Of a stretch of DNA of 64,000 nucleotides, positions 11,527 to 21,255 are shown piece after piece (within the stretch, counting starts at the first letter, position 1; each line of letters begins with the position of its first letter). Origin of the DNA: Rhizopus sp. PT2906. Its lineage: Eukaryota > Mucoromycota > Mucoromycetes > Mucorales > Rhizopodaceae. Below the pieces are notes generated by a model that worked only from the letters and a program-made list of their open reading frames with translations, did no database searches and was not told where the DNA came from. The translations under genes and the position numbers were made by a program. The DNA lies in NCBI GenBank assembly GCA_025529335.1, contig JAMYHX010000122.1, positions 1 through 64,000 on the forward strand, given 5' to 3'.

Positions 11527-12562
11527 TTACATGTTAGTCATTGTGTACATGTTCTCCAAAGCTTGTTTCTGAAGGACACCTTCTTGAAATCTACAAATTA
11601 AATGTCAATTTACGTTTAACTGATATAGTAAAAAATAAGAAACTTACTTGCGAAGTTGTTCATTCTCATGAACAAGTCTTTCCAATTCAGATAAAATGGA
11701 CATTTGAGTATCTTTTAAATGTTGAATATGTTGAACAGCTATAATATTATTGTTTAAATAAGAATATATTTAAACTTTAAATACAGTTAAACTTACTGCG
11801 ATGTAATAAGGCAACCTTGCTCATCTTTTTATTTAAACAGGCAGGTAATTCATTTCTCAATTCTTCAAATCCATCCTTGATTTGAGCTCTTCTCTTTTGT
11901 TCAGATTGAATGTGAATTTGTCTACGAAGTTCAGTAGAAGTCAAATTGCTAATCGATAATGATTGTATTAGTATTAGTATTAATATTTTACAAGCCTAAT
12001 ATTTATTTTATTTACCTGTTGTTTTCTTCATCATTATCAGAATCACCTTCAACTTCATTTTGTTGTTTTTGTTGTTGTTGAGGTTGTTGAGGTTGATATT
12101 TAACCTCTTCATTATCTTTATTCTCAACACATCTTCTTTGCTTTTTACGATTAGGGCCACTGCCAGTAGATTGCTCATAGGTTTCTTTAGAGTATTGCAA
12201 GAATTCCGGATAAAAGGACTCAGGTAAAGATGTTGCTTTTGCAAATGCTTCATTCAAGAAATCTACTGATGAAGAGGACATTGTGGAGGTTGTTGTAGTT
12301 GAAGAAGAAGAAGCTACCAACATTGGAGGATCTTGGATCATGATTGAAGAAGGTGAGCAAGTATTGATTCTTGTTGGTTGATGTTGTTGAGGTGGAGGTG
12401 AAGTTGACATGAAAGTTGAATCAGGACTATTTTGTTGAATAAATTGTTGATGTTGATATTGGTTATTATTATTGTTATTATTATCGTAATAATAAGCAGA
12501 ATTAGAAGGTGAAGGTTGAGTAGTTGTCATTGGAGAAACGTAAAATGAAGCACCTTTATAAT

Positions 12563-12596
<34 letters not shown>

Positions 12597-12778
12597 GGAT
12601 TAGATGTTTATAAAATGATAGGCAAATCTAAAATCGACTAATTTTTACCTGGATATACTATAGATTGATCAGGAAGATCAAGCTTTGCTACATGTGGAGG
12701 TGGAGGAGGATAAGTAGAGATATTGAAATTGTTTTCTTGGTATTCGGTAGAAGAAGGTATACAACGTTGTTGACTCAT
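11527..12778 (-). CDS. bHLH transcription factor
   Basis: Five exons on the minus strand: 12649-12778, 12016-12553, 11797-11948, 11648-11738 and 11527-11590. They encode 324 residues. The C-terminal third is a basic helix-loop-helix domain: basic region ELRRQIHIQSEQKRRAQIK with the E-box-reading pattern H..xEQKRR, helix 1 DGFEELRNELP, loop CLNKKM, helix 2 SKVALLHRTVQHIQHLK. A short leucine/Glu-rich coiled segment (QMSILSELERLVHENEQL) then follows, which may extend the dimer. The EQKRR signature resembles the Max/Mlx-like group. The first two thirds are low-complexity, rich in Asn, Gln, Ser and Pro, as in activation regions. It acts in the nucleus. The upstream flank has TATATAAAT-type sequence about 95 bases from the ATG and long purine tracts. 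Target genes cannot be inferred. Confidence 0.85.
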
Positions 12779-13576
12779 TATTATTATTATTGTTGTTGTT
12801 GTTGTTGGATGTTTATATAAGAAAGAAATTCAGGGGTAAAAAAAGATTCAATGTCAAACAAATTTTGATTTATATATAAGAAAGGGGAGAGAGTGTGTGT
12901 TATATATAAAGATGTTGCTAAGGAAGGGGATTATGACGATTGTTGTAAAGCTACTTGAGATAAGGAGTGTAAATGTATATGTGTATATGTAGATTTTTTT
13001 TATATTCTTTCAAGCATTCAAACGAACGAGAAAGTAGTAACAAAAAAAGAAAAAGAAAAAGAAAAAGAAAAAGAAAGAGATAAAAAGAAGAATAGAAGAG
13101 AAAAGTACAAAATTAGTGTATGAATCAAGCTTATATAGAGAAACCTTAAAAAAAAAAAAAAAAAAAAAAAAGATCATGCTTTCTTTTTATCCAACCTACA
13201 TAGAGTAAGCATCAAAGTAAGAAATATAAGTTACATTTATCAACTAAACGGTAAAACTGAGAATAAATCAAGGTTTCCCTTGTGAACCAATATTAATAGG
13301 ATTACAGAGCATTCCTTTTTTCTCATATATAAAATGTGTTTGACAAGGTGTTACCAATATAATTCATATGTATGTAATGTATAGTTGGAAATTATCATAT
13401 TGTATATAAACGTATGACCCCGATATGTCCATGATCTTGTTACTTTTTTTGTATAAATGATTCTAATCTCTCAATTCCATGGCTTTATATAAAAACTTGA
13501 TGTATAATTTGCATGTATTATGTATATGTCTATCAGAAATATCAAGTCAAACAGACAGAAAGAGATAAGGATCATC

Positions 13577-13608
<32 letters not shown>

Positions 13609-13647
13609 ACAAAAGATGAGCTTAGTGTATGCTTATTATATGTATAG
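12779..13647. other. Upstream region of the bHLH gene with long homopolymers
   Basis: Contains simple-sequence tracts: GAAAAA repeats around 13043-13075, poly-A at 13149-13171, and poly-A followed directly by nine G at about 13578-13608. No exon was found that could belong to the Sec7-type gene fragment that begins at 13648. Confidence 0.6.
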
Positions 13648-14427
13648 CACCAAACGGCGAAAACCATGATGTGTCGTTAAATCTTGTAATAAGCCCTGTG
13701 AGACAAAGAGAGTTCCAACAAGTGATTATTAAATGTGTACTGCAACTGATGCTTATCCAAACCGTCAATGACATGTTAGCCAAAGATAATGTGTATTGTG
13801 CTTATCCTGCCACACACCTTATGGAGCTCATGGGATGCCTTGGTAAATCTTTCCACTTTGCTAAAAAGTTCAACAATGATAATGATCTACGAATGGCATT
13901 ATTCCGATTTGGATTCATGAAGCAATTACCTAATTTGCTAAAGCAAGAGACCTCCAGTGGAGGGTGCTATGTGTCTGTATTGATGAGAATGTATGCTAAC
14001 TTAGAGAATATAAGTGACCGAGATGAAAAAAGGGAAGAGGTTGAAAGTATTCTGATACCGTAAGTTATATGTTATACTTATATATAACTCTGATACACAT
14101 ATAAATAGACTTTGCAACGAGATATTTATTCTATACGCTGAACTTGACCACGAGACAAAACCAAAGAACATTGCCGCTTGGACTCCGGTTGTTGTAAATA
14201 TATTACATGGTTTAGCACAATTACAAGATGAAGATGTAAGTTAGTTTTATATATAATTAAATACATGTATTTACTATTTCTATGTATAGTTCCTACGACA
14301 TGTACCTCAGTTCTACTCTCCTTCTATTGAACTATTAGGTCAAGATAATCTACTACCAGAGATTCGTAAGGCATTACGTACTTTATTAATTCGTATAGGA
14401 AAGACATATCACATTACAAAAACATAA
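13648..14427 (+). pseudogene. Orphan 3' end of a Sec7/BIG-type ARF-GEF (5' part absent)
   Basis: Three in-phase exons (13648-14059, 14109-14235, 14290-14427) give about 225 residues that match only the extreme C-terminus of large ARF guanine-exchange factors (Sec7/BIG). The landmarks are MKQLPNLLKQETSSGG, then a helical HDS4-like region, AAWTPVVVNILHGL, and the end LPEIRKALRTLLIRIGKTY. The normal protein is about 1700-2000 residues, with a Sec7 catalytic domain, and works at the trans-Golgi. Here the first exon is preceded by a normal acceptor (tatgtatag), yet no upstream exon exists: the next 0.85 kb is non-coding, then a gene on the other strand. The poly-A/poly-G tract at 13578-13608 sits close to the break. 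The frame itself is intact. It could be a truncated duplicate, a breakpoint remnant or an assembly join; I call it a fragment rather than a working gene. Confidence 0.75.
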
Positions 14428-14484
14428 TAATAATAATAAAAAATAGATGTGTAAAGAGAATACACCCGTTTATTCTTAGTAAAT

Positions 14485-15372
14485 TTAATTTAGGGTAGCC
14501 GAAAGTACAATGTCTTTACCCATAACCTGATACTTTATATTGCTTAATTGATTCAGCTCTTCTTGAACAGCATCTAAGCCATCATTTCCAATAAACTTAG
14601 GAGCAATGGTGATAATAAGTTGATCACATAGTCTATCAGCCAAACAGGATTGGATAATTTTGGCTCCACCTTCTATCATCAACCGTTTTATTCCTAATGT
14701 CGCCAATAGAGAAAACACAAAGGGCAATGGGATATGATCTAAAAGAGAGAATTAGCACAAAAGAAAATATTCTAATTCATTATCAAATACCTCCTCCATC
14801 TGTCTTGACAGCAAAGACTTTTGCTCCTGCCTCTTCCAACTGTGCTTTCCGCTTTTTATGCTCTAATTCTTCTTTTAATATGGTTATTATCCATGGCTGC
14901 ATTCCCTTGTTTTCTTGATAGTTTCTAATCAATTTGCAGTCACAAGGAAGACGAAGAGAAGGGTCAAGTATGATGGGTCTTGGTTGTTTTGCTGAAGCTA
15001 AATCGTTTGGGGAAAGATATCTTGCTAAGCAAAATAAATAAGCTTATTTGTTTAATTAAACAGTTGAATTATGATTACCATTTAACTGAGGATCGTCAAT
15101 CAGAGCTGTTCCTATGCCTACCAATATTCCATCATGAAGTATACGAAGTCTAGTTGTGGGTTATTAATAATTTGGACGGTATTCATTTTTACAAGTTACC
15201 GATGCGTCATAGCCAAACTCTCTTTACCGCTTAGAATTAGCTGTTGTCCCCTTTTAGCTATTTTTCCATCAAGGCTTTGAGCAAAAGTAAGTGTGATATA
15301 GGGCTTAGAGTCAGACGAAGGAGCGTGCTGATATAAAGGATCCAGGAACTCTTTGACTGCTGTGTAGTCCAT
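14485..15372 (-). CDS. RIB7: Rib7-type reductase of riboflavin synthesis
   Basis: Four exons on the minus strand (15200-15372, 15079-15149, 14791-15024, 14485-14738) encode 243 residues, the usual length for yeast Rib7. The protein starts MDYTAVKEFLDPLY. The RibD-C/DHFR-like fold is visible in PYITLTFAQSLDGKIAKRG, in LRILHDGILVGIGTALIDDPQLN, in RPIILDPSLRLP and in the NADPH-binding GIKRLMIEGGAKII. The enzyme reduces 2,5-diamino-6-ribosylamino-4(3H)-pyrimidinone 5'-phosphate with NADPH, an early cytosolic step from GTP to riboflavin in fungi. It converges with the Sec7 fragment (57 bases between stops). Junction phases all agree, so the model is firm. Confidence 0.9.
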
Positions 15373-15533
15373 TAAATAAAATTGAAAGAAGCAGACGCAC
15401 AGAATTCTGACTCAGCCTTTAGAAAAAATCTTTTTTGGGTTGCATAATGATCAACAACAGGATGAATTAAGTTTTATAAGGAAAAATGATGCACTCATGG
15501 CCAATAAAAAAATAGGATATAGATTTTAACGTT

Positions 15534-16321
15534 TTATGCAATGCAACCAAGACAATCGATCGTGAGTATTGGAGGATAAACAAAGTCTACAGCAATATTT
15601 TTACCTTTGAAAAAACGAATGAATCATATCTCACTTTGACTTTAATTTCGAACTTACCAGCAGATATTTTTTCCATCCAAGAACGCATTTCTGCCATTGT
15701 TTGAACCTGAATAAGTAACCGTAGACTGGAGTCTATGATACGAAATACATTTGATCTCTTTTTATAATCATCGGCCACTACGGCTTCAAGTTGAGAGAGT
15801 GATAGGTTAATAAGGGGAATCCATTTGAATGTCTGTTGATAATCCGCTGGAAATGTTGGCAAGTAGAGAGGTTTAAATGTCTTGATTTCATATATCTGTA
15901 AAAATGTTCCTCTTAGCTCCATAAAGATATGTCTATAACTCATTAGAAGAGGGAAAAATAGTTATATAATATATTTACCTCCATGGACGCCGCCAAGGTT
16001 TGGCACCTAGTGAATCCACCTCGATTTTTGCATGACAGATACCTACTTTATGAACAGTACATGAATACGATGGAAGTAACTCATCCTTGAGTCGAGAATC
16101 ATTCGTTATAGACAAATTCAAAGATGGCCGACTGTGTTGTTCATTCAGGTATACATTCTTTTTTGTGTGTCCTTTTTTACGTTGAAAAGAGTTGAAGACG
16201 AGTTCTAATTTGGAGGTTATTTCGTGCTGGATCAATATTTTGTTATATTACCCTTTTTATCTGAGTTTATTTCAGAATGTCGTAAGAGTGAAAGCGATAA
16301 TTGTGGTCTTTTAATATGCAT
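15534..16321 (-). CDS. Small PH-domain protein
   Basis: Minus strand, exons 16252-16321, 15979-16204, 15658-15938 and 15534-15586, about 209 residues. Residues near 65-190 form a pleckstrin-homology domain: SYSCTVHKVGICHAKIEVDS opens it, YRHIFMELRGTFLQIYE gives strands 3-4, and the closing helix has VQTMAEMRSWMEKIS with the invariant Trp. PH domains bind phosphoinositides or small GTPases at membranes. The set of features resembles the PH module of fungal ARF-GEFs, but no catalytic domain accompanies it. The first intron (47 bases) and the last exon (ADFVYPPILTIDC) are inferred only from splice sites and phase, so both ends are less sure than the core. Its stop is 161 bases upstream of the RIB7 start. 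Confidence 0.65.
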
Positions 16322-17513
16322 AGTTATGTTAAAGTAAAGAAAAACGACAAAATGCTAATACACAGAGCAGCTATTTCTATGCATCACATGAATTTAGGAA
16401 CATGATTTATTTTATTGGAAAGCTTCCAATAAGCTTGAGAATATTATTGACCTGCTGATGGAGCTGCATATCGTTTTTTTTTTTTTTCTTTTTATTCTTT
16501 TATGGGCGCACTTTTAATATAATTGCTAGGTACGGGTGCAGTTTTACACTTTATTTAAGTGGTCCCTCGTAACAATGAGATGTATTGATATCAAATAAAC
16601 TAACATTCTCTTATCTATGGATTATAAATAATAAAAAAGGGCACATAAGCATTCTTTAAATACTATCCGAAATGATGACAGAGTATATTTTGTTATTCAA
16701 GACATGAACCATATTTCCAGTCACATCGCAGACAAGACAACCTAATTACTTTGAAAATGTCAAACGGCCTGCTGTGATTAATTTGACTGCTGTCAAAAAA
16801 GCAAACCGTTTTGAGGCAACTATTATTAATCAAATCATCTTGCCAAAGACTTTCTCTGAAAAACAAAAAGATCAAGTCCATCATATGTTTGCTTGAGCCA
16901 AGGAAGTCTTACATTCATTGGGATAAAGTTGCTATGGATGACAAATTGCTCAGGAGAATGACTAACCGATAAAAAATATGATTCAAAGCTGCGCAAATCG
17001 GTAAAAGGCGCCATTGTGCCCCGGAATTAAGCGCCACTCGGATGAATAACAAATTGGCTACGTGTTGAGATTAAAACAATCCACGCGTCTAGACAATGTG
17101 GTTTCCTTTTTAAGAAAAAATAAAACTGTTTCCATGGTAACCGTATTGATTATTAATTTATTCATTAAATAATTATTTACAAGGACAATACACAAGAGTA
17201 TACAATATACAATAAATAAAAATGAAGTTTTTTTTTTACAAATAAATAAGAATAATAGTAAAATGCTCGGAAAAGTCTGATGATTTTTTTTTCTTGATGG
17301 TTCTAGCAATTTCTCCATGTTTCTCTAATGTATCTCTTGCTCAAGTTTGATCTATTTGTTTTATCTCGATGTTTTTGGCATGCTTGGGTTATCCTGATGT
17401 TTTTGGATATATTGACTTTTATCTTGCCGTCTATAATGTATCTGAAGCGATTGGATGTAGCTTGTACCAGTTTGTCCTGAATTTTGAGTTGCGTAAAGTG
17501 TGATCTGATTTGA
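16322..17513. other. Gene-poor, transposon-scarred interval (part 1)
   Basis: No supported gene. Contains the 11-mer GGCGCACTTTT at 16505-16515, which recurs at 19703, and a GGCGCC..GCGCC-rich patch near 17007-17035. Short frames on the minus strand (16693-16884, 17058-17318, 17303-17557) do not look coding. Confidence 0.45.
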
Positions 17514-17645
17514 CTAATCCTTTGTTGCTGAATGATATGAAGGGCAATCACTTTCATGACAGAATATTGTCACATCTACTCCACACTTTGGGCAGAATGA
17601 ATAGGATTCAAAGTGAAAAGAGAGGGCTGCATTAAGTAAGTTCAT
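17514..17645 (-). CDS. Tiny zinc-knuckle-like ORF (43 aa), tentative
   Basis: A 43-codon frame begins MNLLNAALSFHFESYS and contains a Cys-rich patch, FCPKCGVDVTIFCHESDC, with spacing CxxC-x8-C-x4-C, which could hold one zinc ion. A consensus TATATAAAGC lies 54 bases upstream (17699-17708), followed by a pyrimidine-rich initiator region, so it looks transcribed. After the TAG the same frame continues with coding-like Gln/Ser/Tyr-rich sequence for about 60 codons, so the protein may once have been longer or may be spliced. I do not recognise the family. Confidence 0.35.
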   Translation of the reverse strand: MNLLNAALSFHFESYSFCPKCGVDVTIFCHESDCPSYHSATKD

Positions 17646-17698
17646 TGTGTATATAAATAAAAATGAGTAAAGTGAAGAAGAAAAGAAAAAGAAACACA

Positions 17699-17708
17699 GC
17701 TTTATATA
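17699..17708 (-). promoter_or_regulatory. TATA box upstream of the 43-aa ORF
   Basis: TATATAAAGC on the minus strand, 54 bases before the ATG at 17645. The same decamer stands before the alcohol dehydrogenase gene at 50098-50107. Confidence 0.5.
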
Positions 17709-17720
17709 CTTTTTGTTCCT

Positions 17721-17800
17721 GATGGCTGCGGAGCTTTTTTATCCTTTTTTTTCTTGGCTGCGCGTTTCTACGGCAACCACATTTTCCTGAAATAAAAAGC
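17721..17800. repeat. Dispersed repeat, copy A
   Basis: Shares an ordered set of blocks with 19781-19864: GCTGCGGAG, then TTTATCCTT, TTCTACGG, and CATTxTCCxTGAAA. The similarity is imperfect but collinear and in the same orientation. In this copy it lies just upstream of the TATA box at 17699. Confidence 0.5.
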
Positions 17801-18169
17801 CAAGCTCCGGCTTTACATTTGTGTTACAAAAAAAAATTTTTGAAAGAAACATTGTTATTTATAATATGGTGATTATTCATCTGAACTCTATTCAAAGTGA
17901 ATAGTGTAACTATCACTAATCAGGAACTATTTATCATTCATTTATTACACAGTGTCTCCAGTGCCAAGTGGCGCTTTTTGAAAACACTTTGCCCTTTTGG
18001 CAATCAAATTACGTATTCAATAACCATCAAAAATCAAAACGATTGATATATGGCTTTTTAGAAAGGCTACATTCGCAAACATTTATCAAACATGTTTACA
18101 GAATGGTGACTAATGTACTTGAATGTAAATGGCCGTATCTCTTTTTGATGCCTTAGCTACTCTCATTTT

Positions 18170-18640
18170 CAAAACATCAGTGCCGCCAACTCTTCATTGT
18201 GGACCTAAAATTCTCGATCGGATTAAACTCAGGTGAATACAGAGGAAGATAAATGCTTCTGTATCAATTTCATCAGCCGTATGAGTTGGTGCATTGTCCA
18301 TAATGATGTAAAATCCCTTCATCTCAGGGAATTGATCCAATACAGTACATTGTGAAAATGTCAATAATATTTATTCCATCAAATAACTGGATATAGAAAA
18401 AAAAGTGAATGTGGTTTCATGTAGGTAGGATAAATGGGAAGTGATTGATGATATTTTTGATAATTGCTTTTGATTCAAGAATCCTGGTATGGTCATCCTT
18501 GATCTTTGTAGCAATAGGGGTCCTATCAAGCTCGATGTGCAAAATATCATACAACTTTGATTTATATAAAAAGCGAACACGATAATCAATTTTGAAGTTT
18601 TCAAACTTCGTCTAACCAGTATATAAGAGAACAAACTGTT
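18170..18640 (-). mobile_element. Decayed DDE transposase (Tc1/mariner-IS630-like)
   Basis: On the minus strand, the catalytic half of a DDE transposase can be read in pieces. QFPEMKGFYIIMDNAPTHTA carries the second catalytic Asp (MDNAPTH, near 18285-18305). After a frameshift near 18250, YLPLYSPEFNPIENF carries the third acidic residue. Then come RSTMKSWRH and a stop at about 18171. Upstream (18371-18640) the sequence still looks derived from coding DNA but is broken by stops. This matches the DDE superfamily common in Mucorales genomes. At least one frameshift and several stops make it inactive. Terminal repeats were not firmly located; a candidate left end is CAGTGTCTCCAGTGCC near 17950. 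Confidence 0.65.
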
Positions 18641-19703
18641 AGTAATTCATTACGAGAAGTGAATCTAAGATTACTACCTCATACCCCTGATACCATTTCG
18701 GTTTGGGAACAACAAACTGGACAACCTCCCATAGAGCATGATATCTAAATCCTTTTCATTAAGGTCGTCAGCCTCATACAGTTCGGACTAGTTGATTTGG
18801 TGGCCTTCGACTCTGATAAATTATACACATATATTAAGCAACCTTCATCTCGAAAAGGGTGTTAAAAGCACTTACATATGTGTCAATAACTTGAAAAAGT
18901 AATGGTCTTCATTATTACAGTTCAATTGTAATTTGAGAAATTTACAATATTTTTCATCGGAAAAACACTACATGCAACAGAAAGTATATCAGAAGCTAGA
19001 CTAATTCTAGGTAGTTACCTCTACCTATTGCCTATGATGTCGCTCAACAAAGCTTCTCAGTGCTTGACGCCACGCTAAAAATGGCTTTATAAAGTGACCA
19101 ACTTGTTTCGTTTCTTAATTTTATGTTATCAGTTTGATCAACAAAGAACCAAGATCATTCACATGTAATTTATGATAAATTCGTATTTTATATCAGAGAA
19201 TATGAACTGGACAGCCTTACATTAGGCAAAGACTTTGGTAGTGTGAGATTGTAAAATGATGCCACTTATAGAAGTGAAGAGTATTTCTGTTTGCTTAAAA
19301 TGAAGCTTTATTGAAGAAGACGCAAGGAGACTCTCTCGAGTGCAAAGTGAGAAAAAGCCACAAGTCTACCTGGGTCAAATCAAATTAAGGAAGACGAGAG
19401 CTTCATATCTGTAAGCTACTATTTTATGCACAGGAGCAATAGATAGGCTTAAATCACAAAGAATTCGATATGACGCTTCCTAACATTCTACTAAAAGTGA
19501 GTGAACTAGTTTCACATTGTATGCTTCCGGATCTATGGGGCTTATTTCGCAGCATATTTATTATTGTGAAGAGTGTGTATTTGGCAAACGTCTGGTATCC
19601 AATACTATAAGTACTAGCTTAGACTAATTGCTCTTTTTGTAATTTTTTAGCTACAATATTCAAACGAAATTGTTGTCAGTATAGGTTTATACACTAATGG
19701 AAG

Positions 19704-19737
19704 GCGCACTTTTGAAATAAGCTATTTGAAGAGTGCG
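19704..19737. repeat. Imperfect 34-bp palindrome
   Basis: The arms CGCACTTTTGAAAT and ATTTGAAGAGTGCG are inverted repeats with two mismatches around a short AAGCT-type centre. It begins in the 11-mer GGCGCACTTTT that also occurs at 16505. It could be a transposon end or excision scar. Confidence 0.55.
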
Positions 19738-19780
19738 ACATCAGTTTCCATCAGGTACAACTTCACTTTCCGGAAATAGC

Positions 19781-19864
19781 GGCAGCTGCGGAGTCTGTTT
19801 ATCCTTGCACTTCCATTGACTGCAACGTTTTTCTACGGGATCTGCATTATCCGTGAAAAAGAGC
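19781..19864. repeat. Dispersed repeat, copy B
   Basis: Imperfect same-orientation copy of 17721-17800 (see copy A). No TATA box or short ORF corresponding to copy A was found beside it. Confidence 0.5.
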
Positions 19865-20088
19865 TAATATCCAAAGTCTATTATAATGTAGCGCATCCTT
19901 TGAATGATGTATTGAAGTAATATAAATGCCAAGAAAACAAGAAGGCAAGAAATTCAAACATGACATGTGTGACATAAGTTTTCTTTATTCATTTTGCCAA
20001 GCTTTTACATTTTATTATTGTACATAGTTTTTTATTGTTTCCCTCTCTTTTTTGTGGTTTAAAATAAAGCATAAACATATAAATCAAA

Positions 20089-21255
20089 TTAAATGGAATT
20101 TCTTCTTTTTAACGTTGATTGTTCCATAGTTTGACCTAATTGAAATTGGTATTGTCTGTGCACAGATTTTGGTATCCAGGATCTCTTTATCGTCTTTGAC
20201 TCACTTTTATTACTATTATCATTATTACTATTACTATTACCACCACCATCAATACTACTACTACTATGACTACTGCTACTAATGCTCTGGATAGTGTATG
20301 AACCAGGTAAAGAAATTCGCCTTGTTCGAGACAATATCCAACTTTTGGGTATAATCGCTACTTGATCCACCATCAAATTTGTTACTGTAAACACACAAGC
20401 CCAAAATACCATAGATGATATACTGAAAGACGGAGATGATAGAATACTGCTGGTACTTGTGCGATTGGATACAGTGGGTGATGTACAAAAGTCAAAAATC
20501 ATGGTGATAAGTGAGTGTGGTATATGCAGTAAAGGAATGAGTAGCAATAGTGTCATCCGAGTGTTGTCGAGCGGACCACTCTTTTTGTCGTCCTCCTCCG
20601 TTGTTGTAGCTAAATCACGAGAAAGCGAATCGACTAAGGCCATTGAGCTATCAAGTCGTTTGAAGGATTCCATAATTGTATCTTGAACAGTCTGGGATCG
20701 TTTCCTGGTTCGAGGTGTGGTTGAACGTCTTTGTGATCCGGTTACTGAAGGAGACTGCCTTGGTCGAAAGGCTGTATGTCTGAATAGTTTCTTGTTTACT
20801 GATGGCGGTGAACTGGATAAGGTAGTCGCAGTACTGGATGAAGAAGCCGAAGACGCCGACAGCGGAGAAAAAAGTGTGGAGCTGTTAGATGTTGTCGATG
20901 ATGAACTTGGATTGCGCACATGCACACAAGGTGTATGTGATGCTCTCGTCTTTCTTGTCCTCTTAGTATCAGGGTTGTGCCTGGTTAAAATAGTTGAAGA
21001 AGTATATACCTTGGGTGTCTTGCTTGCTCTTTTTGATTTCTTCAATAAATGAACGCGCTCATTTTCTATATCTTGTACTGCCTCGTTGGCCTCTTGTATC
21101 AGATTGGATAAAATGCCTGATATTCTGTCAAACGTTTCTTGTTGCTCTCTATCATCATCCTCATCCTCATTTTCTATATCAGATAGTAAAGCCATAGCTG
21201 AATCAGGTCGAGTGATCGTATGTCTGCGGGGTCTCGTCTCAGAGTGGACGGACAT
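20089..21255 (-). CDS. Lineage-specific protein with two hydrophobic segments (unknown)
   Basis: The frame gives 388 residues from MSVHSETRPRRHTITRP. The N-terminal part has an acidic run (DIENEDEDDDREQQE) and a helix likely to coil (RISGILSNLIQEANEAVQD). A long Ser/Thr/Arg-rich disordered region follows. Then come two hydrophobic stretches, TLLLLIPLLHIPHSLITMIF (about residues 235-254) and SSMVFWACVFTVTNLMVDQV (about 280-299), which may span or dip into a membrane. The tail is Ser/Asn/Lys-rich. I recognise no domain. The frame is open for 20 more codons upstream, and a first exon near 21366-21424 (MDSLFSFSFLSRII) joined by an intron is possible, so the start is uncertain. It could be a Mucorales-specific membrane-associated protein. 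Confidence 0.6.
   Translation of the reverse strand: MSVHSETRPRRHTITRPDSAMALLSDIENEDEDDDREQQETFDRISGILSNLIQEANEAVQDIENERVHLLKKSKRASKTPKVYTSSTILTRHNPDTKRTRKTRASHTPCVHVRNPSSSSTTSNSSTLFSPLSASSASSSSTATTLSSSPPSVNKKLFRHTAFRPRQSPSVTGSQRRSTTPRTRKRSQTVQDTIMESFKRLDSSMALVDSLSRDLATTTEEDDKKSGPLDNTRMTLLLLIPLLHIPHSLITMIFDFCTSPTVSNRTSTSSILSSPSFSISSMVFWACVFTVTNLMVDQVAIIPKSWILSRTRRISLPGSYTIQSISSSSHSSSSIDGGGNSNSNNDNSNKSESKTIKRSWIPKSVHRQYQFQLGQTMEQSTLKRRNSI

Larger units (their letters stand above)
18641..20088. other. Gene-poor, transposon-scarred interval (part 2)
   Basis: Holds no intact gene. At about 18670-18790 the minus strand has a 35-codon open stretch (YEADDLNEKDLDIMLYGRL) that may be a relic of a coding exon or transposon. 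A 34-base imperfect palindrome lies at 19704-19737, and copy B of a dispersed repeat lies at 19781-19864. Confidence 0.45.
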
